NCBI GenBank assembly: GCA_965248735.1
Contig: OZ252146.1
Coordinates: 3,596,001 to 3,660,000 of the forward strand
DNA: 64,000 nt
Origin: Aldehydirespirator sp965248735
GTDB lineage: Bacteria > Actinomycetota > Acidimicrobiia > Acidimicrobiales > Aldehydirespiratoraceae
Direction of reading: 5' to 3'
Part shown: positions 17,166 through 25,511 of the stretch, piece after piece
How the letters are laid out: each line of letters begins with the position of its first letter
How positions within the stretch are numbered: position 1 is the stretch's first letter
The notes under the pieces: model-generated
What the model saw: the letters and a program-made list of their open reading frames with translations, nothing else
Database searches by the model: none
Told to the model about the DNA's origin: nothing
Made by a program: the position numbers and the translations under genes

Positions 17166-18377
17166 CTACCGCGGCTCCCGCGGCAGGCCCAGAATCCGCT
17201 CTCCTATAATATTACGTTGTATCTCATTGCTTCCCCCATAAATGGTGTGGGCCCGAGAGTAGAGGAACGTGCGCTGCCAGCGGTCGAGTGGATAGTCGAG
17301 CCCACCCTCGCCGGTGTGGGCGCCGCCGGCCGGATCGGCGACCATCGCGGGAGCGTCCCTCACCCTCATGGCCAGCTCGCCCAGGCGCCGGTGCCACGAG
17401 GCCCAGTACAGCTTGCCGATGGACTGCTCCGGGCCGGCGGGCGCATCGTGAGTGAGCGAGGTCAGCAGGCGCATGTGGTTGAAGCGAAGGATCTCCAACT
17501 CGATGTGGCACTGCACCAGCTCCGAGCGCAGCACATCGCAGTCGATCCGCCCCGACGACCGAGCCTCGTGCACCAGGGCATCGAACTCTTGGCGGAAGCT
17601 GGTCTGCTGGCCCAGCGTGCTCGCCCCCCGCTCGAACGCGAGCGTGCCCATGGCCACCTTCCAGCCGTTCCCCTCGCCTCCCACCACCAGGTCCGCGGGA
17701 GTGACGGCGTCGTTGAAGAACGTCTCGTTGAACTCGACGCCCCCGGTGAGCTGGGTGATCGGCCTGACCTCGATGCCGGGCTGGTCCATGGGCACGAGCA
17801 GATAGCTGAGCCCGGTGTGGCGCCGCGAGCCGGGGGTGCTGCGAGCCAGCACGAAGATCCAGTCGGCGTGCTGGGCCAGCGATGTCCACACCTTCTGACC
17901 GTTGATCACCCACACGTCGCCGCGGCGGTCTGCCCTGGTGGCGGCGCCGGCGAGGTCGCTGCCCGCCCCGGGCTCCGAGTATCCCTGGCACCACAGCTCG
18001 TCGCCGGCGAGGATCGGGGGCACGAAGCGGCGCTGCTGCTGCTGCGATCCGAAGGCCATCAGCGTGGGGCCCAGCAGGGTCACGCCCATGTTGGGCAGGC
18101 GTCCGGGGGCGCGGGCTTCGGTGTAGGTGTTGAAGAACACGACCTGCTCGGCCAGCGTGCAGGCCCGCCCGCCGACCCACTCCGGGAAGTCGAGACCGAG
18201 CCATCCCCCCGACGCCAGCTCCCGCTCCCAGGCGATCTGCACAGCCACCGGAACGTCCTCCTGCCCGGTGAGGCCGCGGCCCCGGTAACGGCCGAACTCG
18301 CCTGCAAGGTGCTCCTCCAGCCAGGTGCGCACCTCGTCGGCGAAGCCGCTGAGAGCCGGATCGGGCCGGAGGTCCAT
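17166..18377 (-). CDS. Acyl-CoA dehydrogenase
   Basis: 403 residues. Family signatures: YSEPGAGSDLAGAATRA (flavin and substrate region), WVINGQKVWTS, and the C-terminal YGGSNEIQRNIIGERILGLPREPR. It transfers electrons from an acyl-CoA to FAD, forming the 2,3-enoyl-CoA. ATG at 18377 (MDLRPDPALSGFADEVRTWLEEHL) fits the family N-terminus; the upstream open frame runs into the opposite gene's coding sequence. Its start codon lies only 25 bases from the divergent GTG of the molybdoenzyme gene. It could act with the ligase and hydratase at 13736-16224. Confidence 0.92.
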   Translation of the reverse strand: MDLRPDPALSGFADEVRTWLEEHLAGEFGRYRGRGLTGQEDVPVAVQIAWERELASGGWLGLDFPEWVGGRACTLAEQVVFFNTYTEARAPGRLPNMGVTLLGPTLMAFGSQQQQRRFVPPILAGDELWCQGYSEPGAGSDLAGAATRADRRGDVWVINGQKVWTSLAQHADWIFVLARSTPGSRRHTGLSYLLVPMDQPGIEVRPITQLTGGVEFNETFFNDAVTPADLVVGGEGNGWKVAMGTLAFERGASTLGQQTSFRQEFDALVHEARSSGRIDCDVLRSELVQCHIELEILRFNHMRLLTSLTHDAPAGPEQSIGKLYWASWHRRLGELAMRVRDAPAMVADPAGGAHTGEGGLDYPLDRWQRTFLYSRAHTIYGGSNEIQRNIIGERILGLPREPR

Positions 18378-18388
18378 CAAGCGGCAGC

Positions 18389-18395
18389 GTACAAT
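18389..18395. promoter_or_regulatory. Compact divergent promoter region, apparently leaderless
   Basis: Only 25 bases (18378-18402) separate the two divergent start codons. TACAAT (18390-18395) is seven bases before the plus-strand GTG, the spacing expected for a leaderless mRNA. The same bases read on the other strand (ATTGTAC) could serve as the -10 of the acyl-CoA dehydrogenase, so the two promoters probably overlap. Confidence 0.45.
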
Positions 18396-18402
18396 CGCCG
18401 TC

Positions 18403-20595
18403 GTGACCAACCCCGAGGAGGCCTTCACCACAGCAGCCCCGCCCGAGGGCCGCCCAATGGCTACGAGACTGGCCGGATCGGTAGCGGGTGCCGCGGGCGC
18501 GGCCGTGGCGCTGGGCTTCGGAGAGTTGGTCGAGGGCATCAGCGCGACCATCCCGTCGTTGGTGATCGCGGTGGGCGAAGTAGTCACCGACTACACGCCG
18601 GGCGAGGTGGTGGCGTTCAGCATCGCCAACATCGGAGCCAGCCAGAAGAGCGCGCTAACGGTGGGCATCGTCGTCCTGTCGCTGGTGATCTGCGGCCTGC
18701 TGGGCCGCGCCGCAGCCCGCGGCCGCCGCGGTGTCGCTGTCGGAGGCTTCGCGCTGTTCGGGCTGGTTGGCGGTTGGGCCGCAGCCCGCAACCCGTTGAG
18801 CCCGGCGGTGGCATCCTGGATCGTCGCGCTGGCAGCCGCCGCGCTGGGCGCAGTCACGACTTTGCTCCTGGTGAGCAGGGCCGTCGCGCGCTCGCGCGCC
18901 GTGGCCCCCGTCTCAGACGTAGATGGTTCGGAGATGGCCGATGCCGAAGACCAGCGCGAGCGGGTCGGCACTCGAAGGTCATTCTTCGCTTACGCCGCCG
19001 GTGCGGCCGTTGCCGCCCTCAGCCTGGTAGGGATCGGGCGGAGCCTGCGAGGAGAGTCGGTCGCAGAGCAAGCCCGGCAGGCCTATTCGCTGCCGTCGAG
19101 GACTCCCAACGCCACCGATGACGAGAGCGGCCTGGTCGACTCCGCTGTCGCCCAGCCGACCGACGAAGCCTCCGTGCAGGCTCCGGAGCCGTCCCCAGCG
19201 ACTCAACCGGCCGCCGAGATCGATCAAGCAGCTCCCGGGACCACCCAACCAGCCGGCGGGCAAGCAGCCGGCGACAGCACACAGGTCGCCGTCGACAGCG
19301 AACAGGTTGGCGTCGACACCGAACAGCCGGACCCCGCCCCCGTCGAGTCCGAACAGCTGGCCACGGTCACAGCGGACCAAGCCGCCGACACCTCCGACCC
19401 GTCTCCCAGCACCACCCAACAGGCCGCCCAAACCGAACAGCCCGCACCCACCACCACCCAACAGGCCGCCCAAACCGAACAGCCCGCACCCACCACCACC
19501 CAACAGGCCGCCCAAACCGAACAGCCCGCACCCACCACCACCCAACAGGCCGCCCAAACCGAACAGCCCGCACCCACCACCACCCAACAGGCCGCCCAAA
19601 CCGAAGAACCCGCACCCACCACCACCCAGCCGCCACGGAATCTGTCGGTGAAGGACCAGGTGGCCCGCCTCGACACCCTCGACGGCGAGGTGACGGGCAT
19701 CTCCCCCTACATCACCCCGATCTCACCCACGAACAGGTTCTACCGCATTGACACGGCCCTGACCGTCCCCCAGGTGGATCCGGCGGACTGGCGCCTCAAG
19801 ATCACCGGAATGGTCGACAACCCCTACGAACTGACCTTCGACGACATCCTGTCCATGGATCTCTCCGACCATGTGATCACCCTTTCGTGCGTGTCGAATC
19901 GAGTGGGCGGGAACCTGGTAGGGAACGCCATCTGGACCGGCGTGCCGCTAGCTCCCCTTCTAGAACGGGCCGGCGCGCATCGGTCGGCCAACCAGGTCGT
20001 GGGCCGCTCGGTGGATGACTTCACCGCCGGCTTCCCTACCGGGGTCGTGCACGACGGCCGCAACGCCATCCTCGCCATCGGCATGAACGACGAGCTCCTG
20101 CCCACCCGCCACGGCTTCCCGGCCCGGCTGGTGGTGGCCGGCCTCTACGGCTACGTCTCGGCAGTGAAGTGGCTGGAGGAGATCCACCTGACCACCTGGG
20201 ACGGCTTCGACGGCTACTGGGTGCCCCGCGGCTGGTCCAAGCGGGGGCCGATGAAGACCCAGAGCCGCATCGACATCCCCAAGAAGGACACGACGCTCAA
20301 GCTCGGCCAGGCGACGTCGGTGGCGGGCATCGCCTGGGCGCCCACCCGCGGCATCTCGCGAGTCGAGACGAAGGTAGGCAACGAGGGCTGGGAGCCGTGC
20401 CGTCTAGGTCAGGCCCTGGGCGACGAGAGCTGGGTGCAATGGCACCGAGAGTGGACTCCCGCCACGACAGGCAGCCAGCAGATCCGGGTGCGGGCCACCG
20501 ACGGGAACGGTGTCACCCAAGGCAGCCTGACAGTTCCGACCAAGCCCAACGGAGCCGAGGGGCATCACTCGATCACGGTCAACATCAGGCGCTGA
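18403..20595 (+). CDS. Membrane-anchored sulfite-oxidase-fold molybdopterin oxidoreductase with TQ-rich repeats
   Basis: 730 residues. The N-terminal ~170 residues contain about four membrane helices, followed by another helix near 195-215 (RRSFFAYAAGAAVAAL). A Pro/Thr/Gln/Ala linker (about 240-415) includes five 14-residue repeats. The C-terminal domain matches the sulfite-oxidase/YedY molybdopterin fold, with the Mo-ligating Cys496 (ITLSCVSN) and a second Ig-like dimerisation domain (IAGIAWAPTRGI). Catalysis should be outside the membrane. Substrate unknown. GTG 18403 is chosen for its TACAAT spacing; ATG 18457 is an alternative. Paralogue at 23598-25325. Confidence 0.88.
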   Translation: MTNPEEAFTTAAPPEGRPMATRLAGSVAGAAGAAVALGFGELVEGISATIPSLVIAVGEVVTDYTPGEVVAFSIANIGASQKSALTVGIVVLSLVICGLLGRAAARGRRGVAVGGFALFGLVGGWAAARNPLSPAVASWIVALAAAALGAVTTLLLVSRAVARSRAVAPVSDVDGSEMADAEDQRERVGTRRSFFAYAAGAAVAALSLVGIGRSLRGESVAEQARQAYSLPSRTPNATDDESGLVDSAVAQPTDEASVQAPEPSPATQPAAEIDQAAPGTTQPAGGQAAGDSTQVAVDSEQVGVDTEQPDPAPVESEQLATVTADQAADTSDPSPSTTQQAAQTEQPAPTTTQQAAQTEQPAPTTTQQAAQTEQPAPTTTQQAAQTEQPAPTTTQQAAQTEEPAPTTTQPPRNLSVKDQVARLDTLDGEVTGISPYITPISPTNRFYRIDTALTVPQVDPADWRLKITGMVDNPYELTFDDILSMDLSDHVITLSCVSNRVGGNLVGNAIWTGVPLAPLLERAGAHRSANQVVGRSVDDFTAGFPTGVVHDGRNAILAIGMNDELLPTRHGFPARLVVAGLYGYVSAVKWLEEIHLTTWDGFDGYWVPRGWSKRGPMKTQSRIDIPKKDTTLKLGQATSVAGIAWAPTRGISRVETKVGNEGWEPCRLGQALGDESWVQWHREWTPATTGSQQIRVRATDGNGVTQGSLTVPTKPNGAEGHHSITVNIRR
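19408..19617 (+). repeat. Five in-frame 42-bp repeats in the molybdoenzyme linker
   Basis: Five near-identical copies encode (S/T)TTQQAAQTE(Q/E)PAP. The linker lies between the membrane part and the molybdopterin domain. The paralogue at 23598 has a shorter, non-repeated Thr/Pro linker at the same place, so linker length is the variable part. Confidence 0.95.
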
Positions 20596-22083
20596 GTGCT
20601 GACCCAGGCCCTCCACCGGGCGGCGCGCCGCTTTGGCTCGCGAGCCGCCTTCGTTGCACCAGCAGGCAGGCCCTTGAGCTTCGAGCAGCTGGAACTGGCC
20701 GCACAAGAGGTAGCGGCCGGGCTGCGCCTGCGAGGTCTGGGAGAGGGGTCGGTGGTGGCCTTGGTGCTGCCCTCCGACGTGGACTATGTAGCGATCTACC
20801 TCGGTGCGGCCCGCATCGGCGCGGTCACTGCGGGCGTGAACCCCCTGCTTGCTCCGGCAGAAGTGGCCGGCTGCCTCGATTTGCTGCAAGCAGACCTGGT
20901 CGTGACCGACCGCCGCCTCGCCCACCTCGTCGATTCTGGAACCGGCCATCGAGTGGAGCTGCTGCAATTCAGCGCCGATCCGGGCGGGGCGGGCGGGTCG
21001 ATCCGCTCGCCCATGGAGAGGTCCCGGTTGAGCGGGCCAGACGACCGCAACGACGAGCACCCAGTGTGCGTCTGCTTCACGTCGGGCTCGACGGGAACGC
21101 CCAAGGCAGCCTGGTTCGCGAGCCGGCAGCTGCGGGCGGTGGCCGAGATCGACGCCGGGGGGGCGTGGGGCGGCGGCCACAGCATCTCGTCCACCCAATT
21201 CGCCCACGTCGCCTTCATGACGAAGCTCCCGTGGATGCTGGCCTGCGGCCAGACCACCCACCTCCTGGAGCGCTGGTCGGCCGGAGCGGCTCTGGAGCTC
21301 ATAGCCCGCCATCGCATGGCCTCGGTGAACGGCGTGGCCCCGCAGATCGCCCTCATGGTCCGGCACCCGTTGTCCAACCAGTTGGACTTCTCGGCCGTGC
21401 GGGCGGTGGTGGCCGGCGGCGGCGCGTCGACACCGGAGCTGGTGAGAACCGCCCGCGAGCGCTTCGGCGCCCCGTACTCGATCCGCTACTCGTCCACCGA
21501 GTCCGGCGGGGTTGGAATGGCCAGCGCGCTCGACGCCGACGATGACGAGGCCTGCCATTCCGTGGGCCGGCCCCGCCCCGGGGTGCAAGCCGAGATCCGG
21601 GACTCGACCGGGGCGCGGCTGGACCCCGGCGAGACGGGAGAACTCTGGCTGAGGTCGCCCGCGGTCATGTCGGGCTACTGGCGCGATCCGAAGGCCAGCG
21701 CTCAGACGCTGGTGAACGGCTGGCTGCGTACCGGTGACCTAGCCACCGTCGACGCCAACGGCCTGTACCGGCTGGCCGGACGCACAAGCGAGATGTTCAT
21801 ACGCGGCGGCTACAACGTGTACCCGATGGAGGTCGAGGGTGTGCTGTCAGGTCACCCGGGCGTGAGGGAGGTGGCCGTGGTTCCCCGCCCGGACCCGGTG
21901 ATGGGCGAGATCGGCCTAGCCGTCGTGGCACCCAGCAATCGCACCCTCCCGCCCACGCTGGAGGAGCTTCGGGCCTTCGGCGCCGGCTCGCTGGCCCGCT
22001 ACAAACTTCCCGAGGCCCTGGAACTGGTCGATGCTCTGCCCCGCAACTCGGCCGGGAAGATAGACCGCCGCCGCCTCGGTTGA
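20596..22083 (+). CDS. Acyl-CoA synthetase (AMP-forming, ANL superfamily)
   Basis: 495 residues. P-loop VCFTSGSTGTPKAAW near residue 157, then YSSTESGG, the hinge segment GWLRTGDLATVDANGLYRLAGRTSEMFIRGGYNVYPMEVE and a C-terminal NSAGKIDRRRLG with the catalytic Lys. Standard adenylate-forming ligase making an acyl-CoA. GTG immediately follows the molybdoenzyme TGA with no gap, so translation is probably coupled, although the two functions have no evident link. RsgA converges 20 bases downstream. Confidence 0.9.
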   Translation: MLTQALHRAARRFGSRAAFVAPAGRPLSFEQLELAAQEVAAGLRLRGLGEGSVVALVLPSDVDYVAIYLGAARIGAVTAGVNPLLAPAEVAGCLDLLQADLVVTDRRLAHLVDSGTGHRVELLQFSADPGGAGGSIRSPMERSRLSGPDDRNDEHPVCVCFTSGSTGTPKAAWFASRQLRAVAEIDAGGAWGGGHSISSTQFAHVAFMTKLPWMLACGQTTHLLERWSAGAALELIARHRMASVNGVAPQIALMVRHPLSNQLDFSAVRAVVAGGGASTPELVRTARERFGAPYSIRYSSTESGGVGMASALDADDDEACHSVGRPRPGVQAEIRDSTGARLDPGETGELWLRSPAVMSGYWRDPKASAQTLVNGWLRTGDLATVDANGLYRLAGRTSEMFIRGGYNVYPMEVEGVLSGHPGVREVAVVPRPDPVMGEIGLAVVAPSNRTLPPTLEELRAFGAGSLARYKLPEALELVDALPRNSAGKIDRRRLG

Positions 22084-22103
22084 TCGAGACCCGCCGGCTC
22101 GGC

Positions 22104-23114
22104 TCAACGCCGGCCGCGGGCCCCGGAACGTGTTCGTCTCTCCTCGCGGATCCTCTGCTGCTCAAGCTCGTCGCGCAAAGCCAGGAAGCGCTCCACCCGG
22201 CGGGCATCCATCTCGCCGTGCTCCACTGCGGCCGTGACCGCGCAGTCGGGCTCCGACCCGTGGGCACAGTCCGCGAACCGGCAGCTGCGGCCGCGCTCCT
22301 CGATGTCGCTGAACACCCGGCTCAGCGCCTCCTGGGCGTCGGTCAGGCCGAGGGCGCGCACGCCCGGGGTGTCGAGCACCATGCCGCCGTCGCCGGGCAG
22401 CAGCACGAGCCGGCGTGCGATGGTCGTGTGCCGCCCCCGCCGGTCCGAGGCGCGGACCGCGGCCGTGGCCGCTACCTCGGCACCCACCAGGGCGTTGACC
22501 AGGCTCGACTTGCCCGACCCGCTGGCCCCCACGAGGGCCAGTGTGCGGCCGGGGCCGAGCCGCGCCCTCAGATCGGCTAGGCCCAAGCCGCTGCGGACGC
22601 TCAACGTCAGCACCCCGACGTCACCGGCCACTGCCCTCACCGTGGCAGCCGCCGCGGCCGCATCGGGCGCCCGGTCGGCCTTGGTGAGCAGGATCACGAT
22701 CGAGGCCCCGCTGTCGCGGGCCATCACCAGCATGCGCTCGAATCGCCCCGGCGGGAGAGGCCGGTCGAGGCCGGCCACGATGCCCACGATGTCGAAGTTG
22801 GCCGCCAGCACCTGCTCGGTGTCGCGCTCGGCCGGGTCCCGGCGCGTCAGGGCCGTGCGCCGCGGCAGCACGCGGCTGATCAGCGCCACGTCGTTCTGGA
22901 GGGTGACCTGCACCCAGTCGCCGGTGACCGGCGCGGTCTCGGCCTGGGCCCGCACTGAGTCCGAGCCGGCACGCACCATGCCCGCGGCGGTGACCACATC
23001 GCACTCGCCCCGGTCCACCTGCACCACCCTGCCGACCTGCGCTCCGGCCTCGACCTCGCCGGCCACGCGGTCGCCGTAACCCCACAGGCGCAAGTCGCCG
23101 ACGCCGTCTGTCAT
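22104..23114 (-). CDS. rsgA: Ribosome small-subunit-dependent GTPase A
   Basis: 336 residues with the circularly permuted GTPase order that defines RsgA: an OB-fold N-terminus, then G4 (LTKAD, ~143-147), G1 (GASGSGKSSLVNAL) and G3 (DTPGV), followed by the C-terminal zinc-binding segment CRFADCAHGSEPDC. It acts in late 30S subunit maturation, checking the decoding region using GTP. ATG at 23114. The repeat array at 23202-23473 lies just upstream, between it and the divergent molybdoenzyme gene. Confidence 0.93.
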   Translation of the reverse strand: MTDGVGDLRLWGYGDRVAGEVEAGAQVGRVVQVDRGECDVVTAAGMVRAGSDSVRAQAETAPVTGDWVQVTLQNDVALISRVLPRRTALTRRDPAERDTEQVLAANFDIVGIVAGLDRPLPPGRFERMLVMARDSGASIVILLTKADRAPDAAAAAATVRAVAGDVGVLTLSVRSGLGLADLRARLGPGRTLALVGASGSGKSSLVNALVGAEVAATAAVRASDRRGRHTTIARRLVLLPGDGGMVLDTPGVRALGLTDAQEALSRVFSDIEERGRSCRFADCAHGSEPDCAVTAAVEHGEMDARRVERFLALRDELEQQRIREERRTRSGARGRR

Positions 23115-23597
23115 CGGCGCGCGGGACCCCTTTCCATCCGTCCACTATTGCCCATTGCGGCACCCAAGGGCCACCGCGGATGGGTCACGGCCTCGCGATG
23201 GGCGTCCTGTTCCCCGCTCTTGCTCGCTGCGCTCACGGGCCGCTCGGGCGTCCTGTTCCCCGCTCTTGCTCGCTGCGCTCACGGGCCGCTCGGGCGTCCT
23301 GTTCCCCGCTCTTGCTCGCTGCGCTCACGGGCCGCTCGGGCGTCCTGTTCCCCGCTCTTGCTCGCTGCGCTCACGGGCCGCTCGGGCCCTGTTTCCCGCT
23401 CTTGCTCGCTGCGCTCACGGGCCGCTCGGGCCCTGTTCCCCGCTCTTGCTCGCTGCGCTCACGGGCCGCTCGGGCCCTGGCCTCGCTCAGCGCCTCACAA
23501 GAATGGCAAGAATCTCGTGCTCATCCGCTCGGCCTCTGGAGCGAAAGGCGTACGATCTGAAAGGACACCGTCGGCAGCGGCCAAGAGGCAGACAGTG
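23115..23597. other. Divergent intergenic region dominated by a tandem repeat
   Basis: 483 bases between rsgA (minus) and the second molybdoenzyme (plus). More than half is the 46/44-bp array. Frames are open through the array, but they have no credible start or domain, so I treat it as non-coding. A TACGAT at about 23549-23554 may be a -10 for the molybdoenzyme gene, and AGAGGCAG serves as its ribosome-binding site. Confidence 0.6.
23202..23473 (+). repeat. Six tandem copies of a 46/44-bp repeat
   Basis: Copies at 23202, 23248, 23294 and 23340 (46 bp each, identical), then 23386 and 23430 (44 bp, starting GCCCTG instead of GCGTCCTG). The core is CCGCTCTTGCTCGCTGCG followed by CTCACGGGCCGCTCGG. 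A diverged single copy sits at 1156-1200 in the opposite orientation, so this is a dispersed family that has expanded here. Confidence 0.95.
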
Positions 23598-25325
23598 ATG
23601 GATGAAAAGACCACCGCAGGGCGCACCGGCTTCTCGCGAGCCGCGTCGCCCGACACCATGGGAGCACTGGCTGGTACCGCGGGCGCCGCCCTCGGCCTGG
23701 GGTTCGGCGAGCTCACCGAAGGAGCGTTCGAGTCGATCCCGTCTCTGGTGGTGGCCGTGAGCGAGCTGCTCAGCGACTACACCCCCGGCGATGTGGTGAG
23801 GTTCAGCATCGCCAATTTCGGCACCAGCCAGAAGAGCCTTCTCACCGCGGGCATCATCATCGCGACGCTGGCTCTCGGCGGGGTGCTGGGCCGCTTTGCA
23901 GCACGAGGCCGCCCGCAGGTGACCCTGGCCGGATTCGCGCTCTTCGGACTGCTGGGCGGCTGGGCTGTGGCCCGCAATCCGATCAGCCCCGCCGTCGGGT
24001 CATGGGTCGTGGCCCTGGCAGCCGCGGTGCTCGCCGCGGGCTCCACCCTGCTGCTGGTTCACCTGGCCAGCAAGCGCACCGTCCCCGCCCCCGGGTCCGA
24101 GCCGGTGGACCCCGTGATGCCCGAGGGCCTCGCAGCTCCGGCGGACGCAGGGACCACCCGGCGGGCCTTCTTCGTCTACGCAGCCGGCGCCGGCGCGGCC
24201 GCTTTGGCCATGGTCGGCCTCGGAAGGGCCCTGCGGGGCCAATCAGCCGCCGAGCAGTTCCTGGAAGCCAACGCCCTCAGACCGTCGGAGACGACGGTCC
24301 CGCCCGCCCCCACCACCGAGCCGCGGACCGTGTCTCCGTCCACCACCACAGCCACCACCCTGGTACCGGAGTCGGCCGGATCCTCGGTGCAGGCGCAGCT
24401 GGCCGCCCTCGACACGCTCGACGACGAGGTTGCCGGCATCTCCTCCTATGTGACGCCCAACGACAGCTTCTACCGGATCGATACCGCGTTCGGCCGGGTC
24501 CCCCAAGTCGATCCGGGCGATTGGCGCCTCCGGTTCACCGGGATGGTGGACAACCCCTATGAGATCACCTTCGACGAGATCCAGGCCATGGATCTCTCCG
24601 ACTACGTCATAACCCTGTCGTGCGTGTCGAATGAGGTGGGCGGCAACCTGGTCGGCAACGCGGTGTGGACCGGTGTCCCTCTGTCGGTTCTGCTGGACCG
24701 GGCCGGGGTGCAGGCCGGCGCCGACCAGGTGGTGGGCCGCTCGGTGGACGACTGGACCGCCGGCTTCCCGACCGGGGTGGTGTACGACGGTCGCAACGCC
24801 ATTCTGGCCATCGGCATGAACGACGAGTTCCTGCCCACCAGCCACGGCTTCCCGGCCCGGCTGGTGGTGGCCGGCCTGTACGGATATGTCTCCGCGGTGA
24901 AGTGGGTCGAGGAGATCAACCTCACCACCTGGGACGGCTTCGACGGCTACTGGGTCCCCCGGGGCTGGTCCAAGGAGGGCCCCATGAAGACCCAGAGCCG
25001 CATCGACGTGCCCGCCGGCGGCCGGGGACTGGTTGCGGGACAGCCCACGCCCATCGCGGGGATCGCCTGGGCGCCGACCCGGGGCATCGAGCGGGTCGAG
25101 GTCAACATCGACGACGAGGAATGGCTGCCCTGCGAGTTGGGCCAGGCCGTCGGAGACGAGAGCTGGGTGCAGTGGCACCGAGCATGGACGCCCAGCGCGG
25201 GCCGGCACCGGATCCAGGTGCGGGCCACCGACGGCGACGGCATCACCCAGAGCTCCGAGGAGGTGTCGCCCGCACCCAACGGCGCCGAGGGGTGGCACAC
25301 CATCACCGTCAACGTCGGTACCTGA
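23598..25325 (+). CDS. Membrane-anchored sulfite-oxidase-fold molybdopterin oxidoreductase (paralogue)
   Basis: 575 residues with the same order as the protein at 18403: four N-terminal membrane helices (FGELTEGAFESIPSLVVAVSEL near residue 40), a further helix (RRAFFVYAAGAGAAALAMVG), a short Thr/Pro linker, then the molybdopterin domain with the Mo-ligating Cys342 (ITLSCVSN) and the Ig-like C-terminal domain. The two catalytic domains are very similar. This copy lacks the repeated TQ linker. ATG 23598 follows AGAGGCAG. The electron partner is not encoded nearby; the membrane part shows no obvious haem-ligand pattern. Confidence 0.88.
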   Translation: MDEKTTAGRTGFSRAASPDTMGALAGTAGAALGLGFGELTEGAFESIPSLVVAVSELLSDYTPGDVVRFSIANFGTSQKSLLTAGIIIATLALGGVLGRFAARGRPQVTLAGFALFGLLGGWAVARNPISPAVGSWVVALAAAVLAAGSTLLLVHLASKRTVPAPGSEPVDPVMPEGLAAPADAGTTRRAFFVYAAGAGAAALAMVGLGRALRGQSAAEQFLEANALRPSETTVPPAPTTEPRTVSPSTTTATTLVPESAGSSVQAQLAALDTLDDEVAGISSYVTPNDSFYRIDTAFGRVPQVDPGDWRLRFTGMVDNPYEITFDEIQAMDLSDYVITLSCVSNEVGGNLVGNAVWTGVPLSVLLDRAGVQAGADQVVGRSVDDWTAGFPTGVVYDGRNAILAIGMNDEFLPTSHGFPARLVVAGLYGYVSAVKWVEEINLTTWDGFDGYWVPRGWSKEGPMKTQSRIDVPAGGRGLVAGQPTPIAGIAWAPTRGIERVEVNIDDEEWLPCELGQAVGDESWVQWHRAWTPSAGRHRIQVRATDGDGITQSSEEVSPAPNGAEGWHTITVNVGT

Positions 25326-25378
25326 TCGCCGACTGACCGTCTAAGCCGCCGGCGCCCAAGCGGCGGCCGTCACGCGTA

Positions 25379-25400
25379 GGCGCTTCTACTGCGAAGCGCC
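25379..25400 (+). terminator. Hairpin downstream of the second molybdoenzyme gene
   Basis: GGCGCTTC (25379-25386) pairs perfectly with GAAGCGCC (25393-25400) around a six-base loop. A second stem (CCGCCG...CGGCGG, about 25346-25366) precedes it. No U-run. Likely transcription end before the operator pair of the next gene. Confidence 0.55.
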
Positions 25401-25421
25401 CGTGGCGAAGCGCGGGCAGGT

Positions 25422-25459
25422 TGGCAGGTCACTGCCACTGGATGGCAGACATCTGCCAT
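25422..25459 (+). promoter_or_regulatory. Two tandem TGGCAG-N4-CTGCCA palindromes (operator pair)
   Basis: Site 1 is TGGCAG GTCA CTGCCA (25422-25437). Site 2 is ATGGCAG ACAT CTGCCAT (25442-25459). Both are perfect inverted repeats with a four-base centre, and their centres are 21 bp apart, two helical turns. That arrangement is typical of two repressor or activator dimers bound side by side. They lie 53 bases before the start of the secreted-protein gene. Confidence 0.7.
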
Positions 25460-25511
25460 GTGGAGCAGGTACGCGTCGGTAAACAACCACCGATCCGGGG
25501 ACGGAGACAAC

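Noticed and set aside
23202..23473. Possible CRISPR array
   Set aside because: The units are contiguous with no unique spacers and there are no cas genes. The same holds for the arrays at 9432, 37805, 39741 and 42405.
23148..23597. N-terminal extension of the molybdoenzyme through the 46-bp repeats
   Set aside because: The frame is open, but the added residues are pure repeat translation before a normal start with its own ribosome-binding site at 23598.
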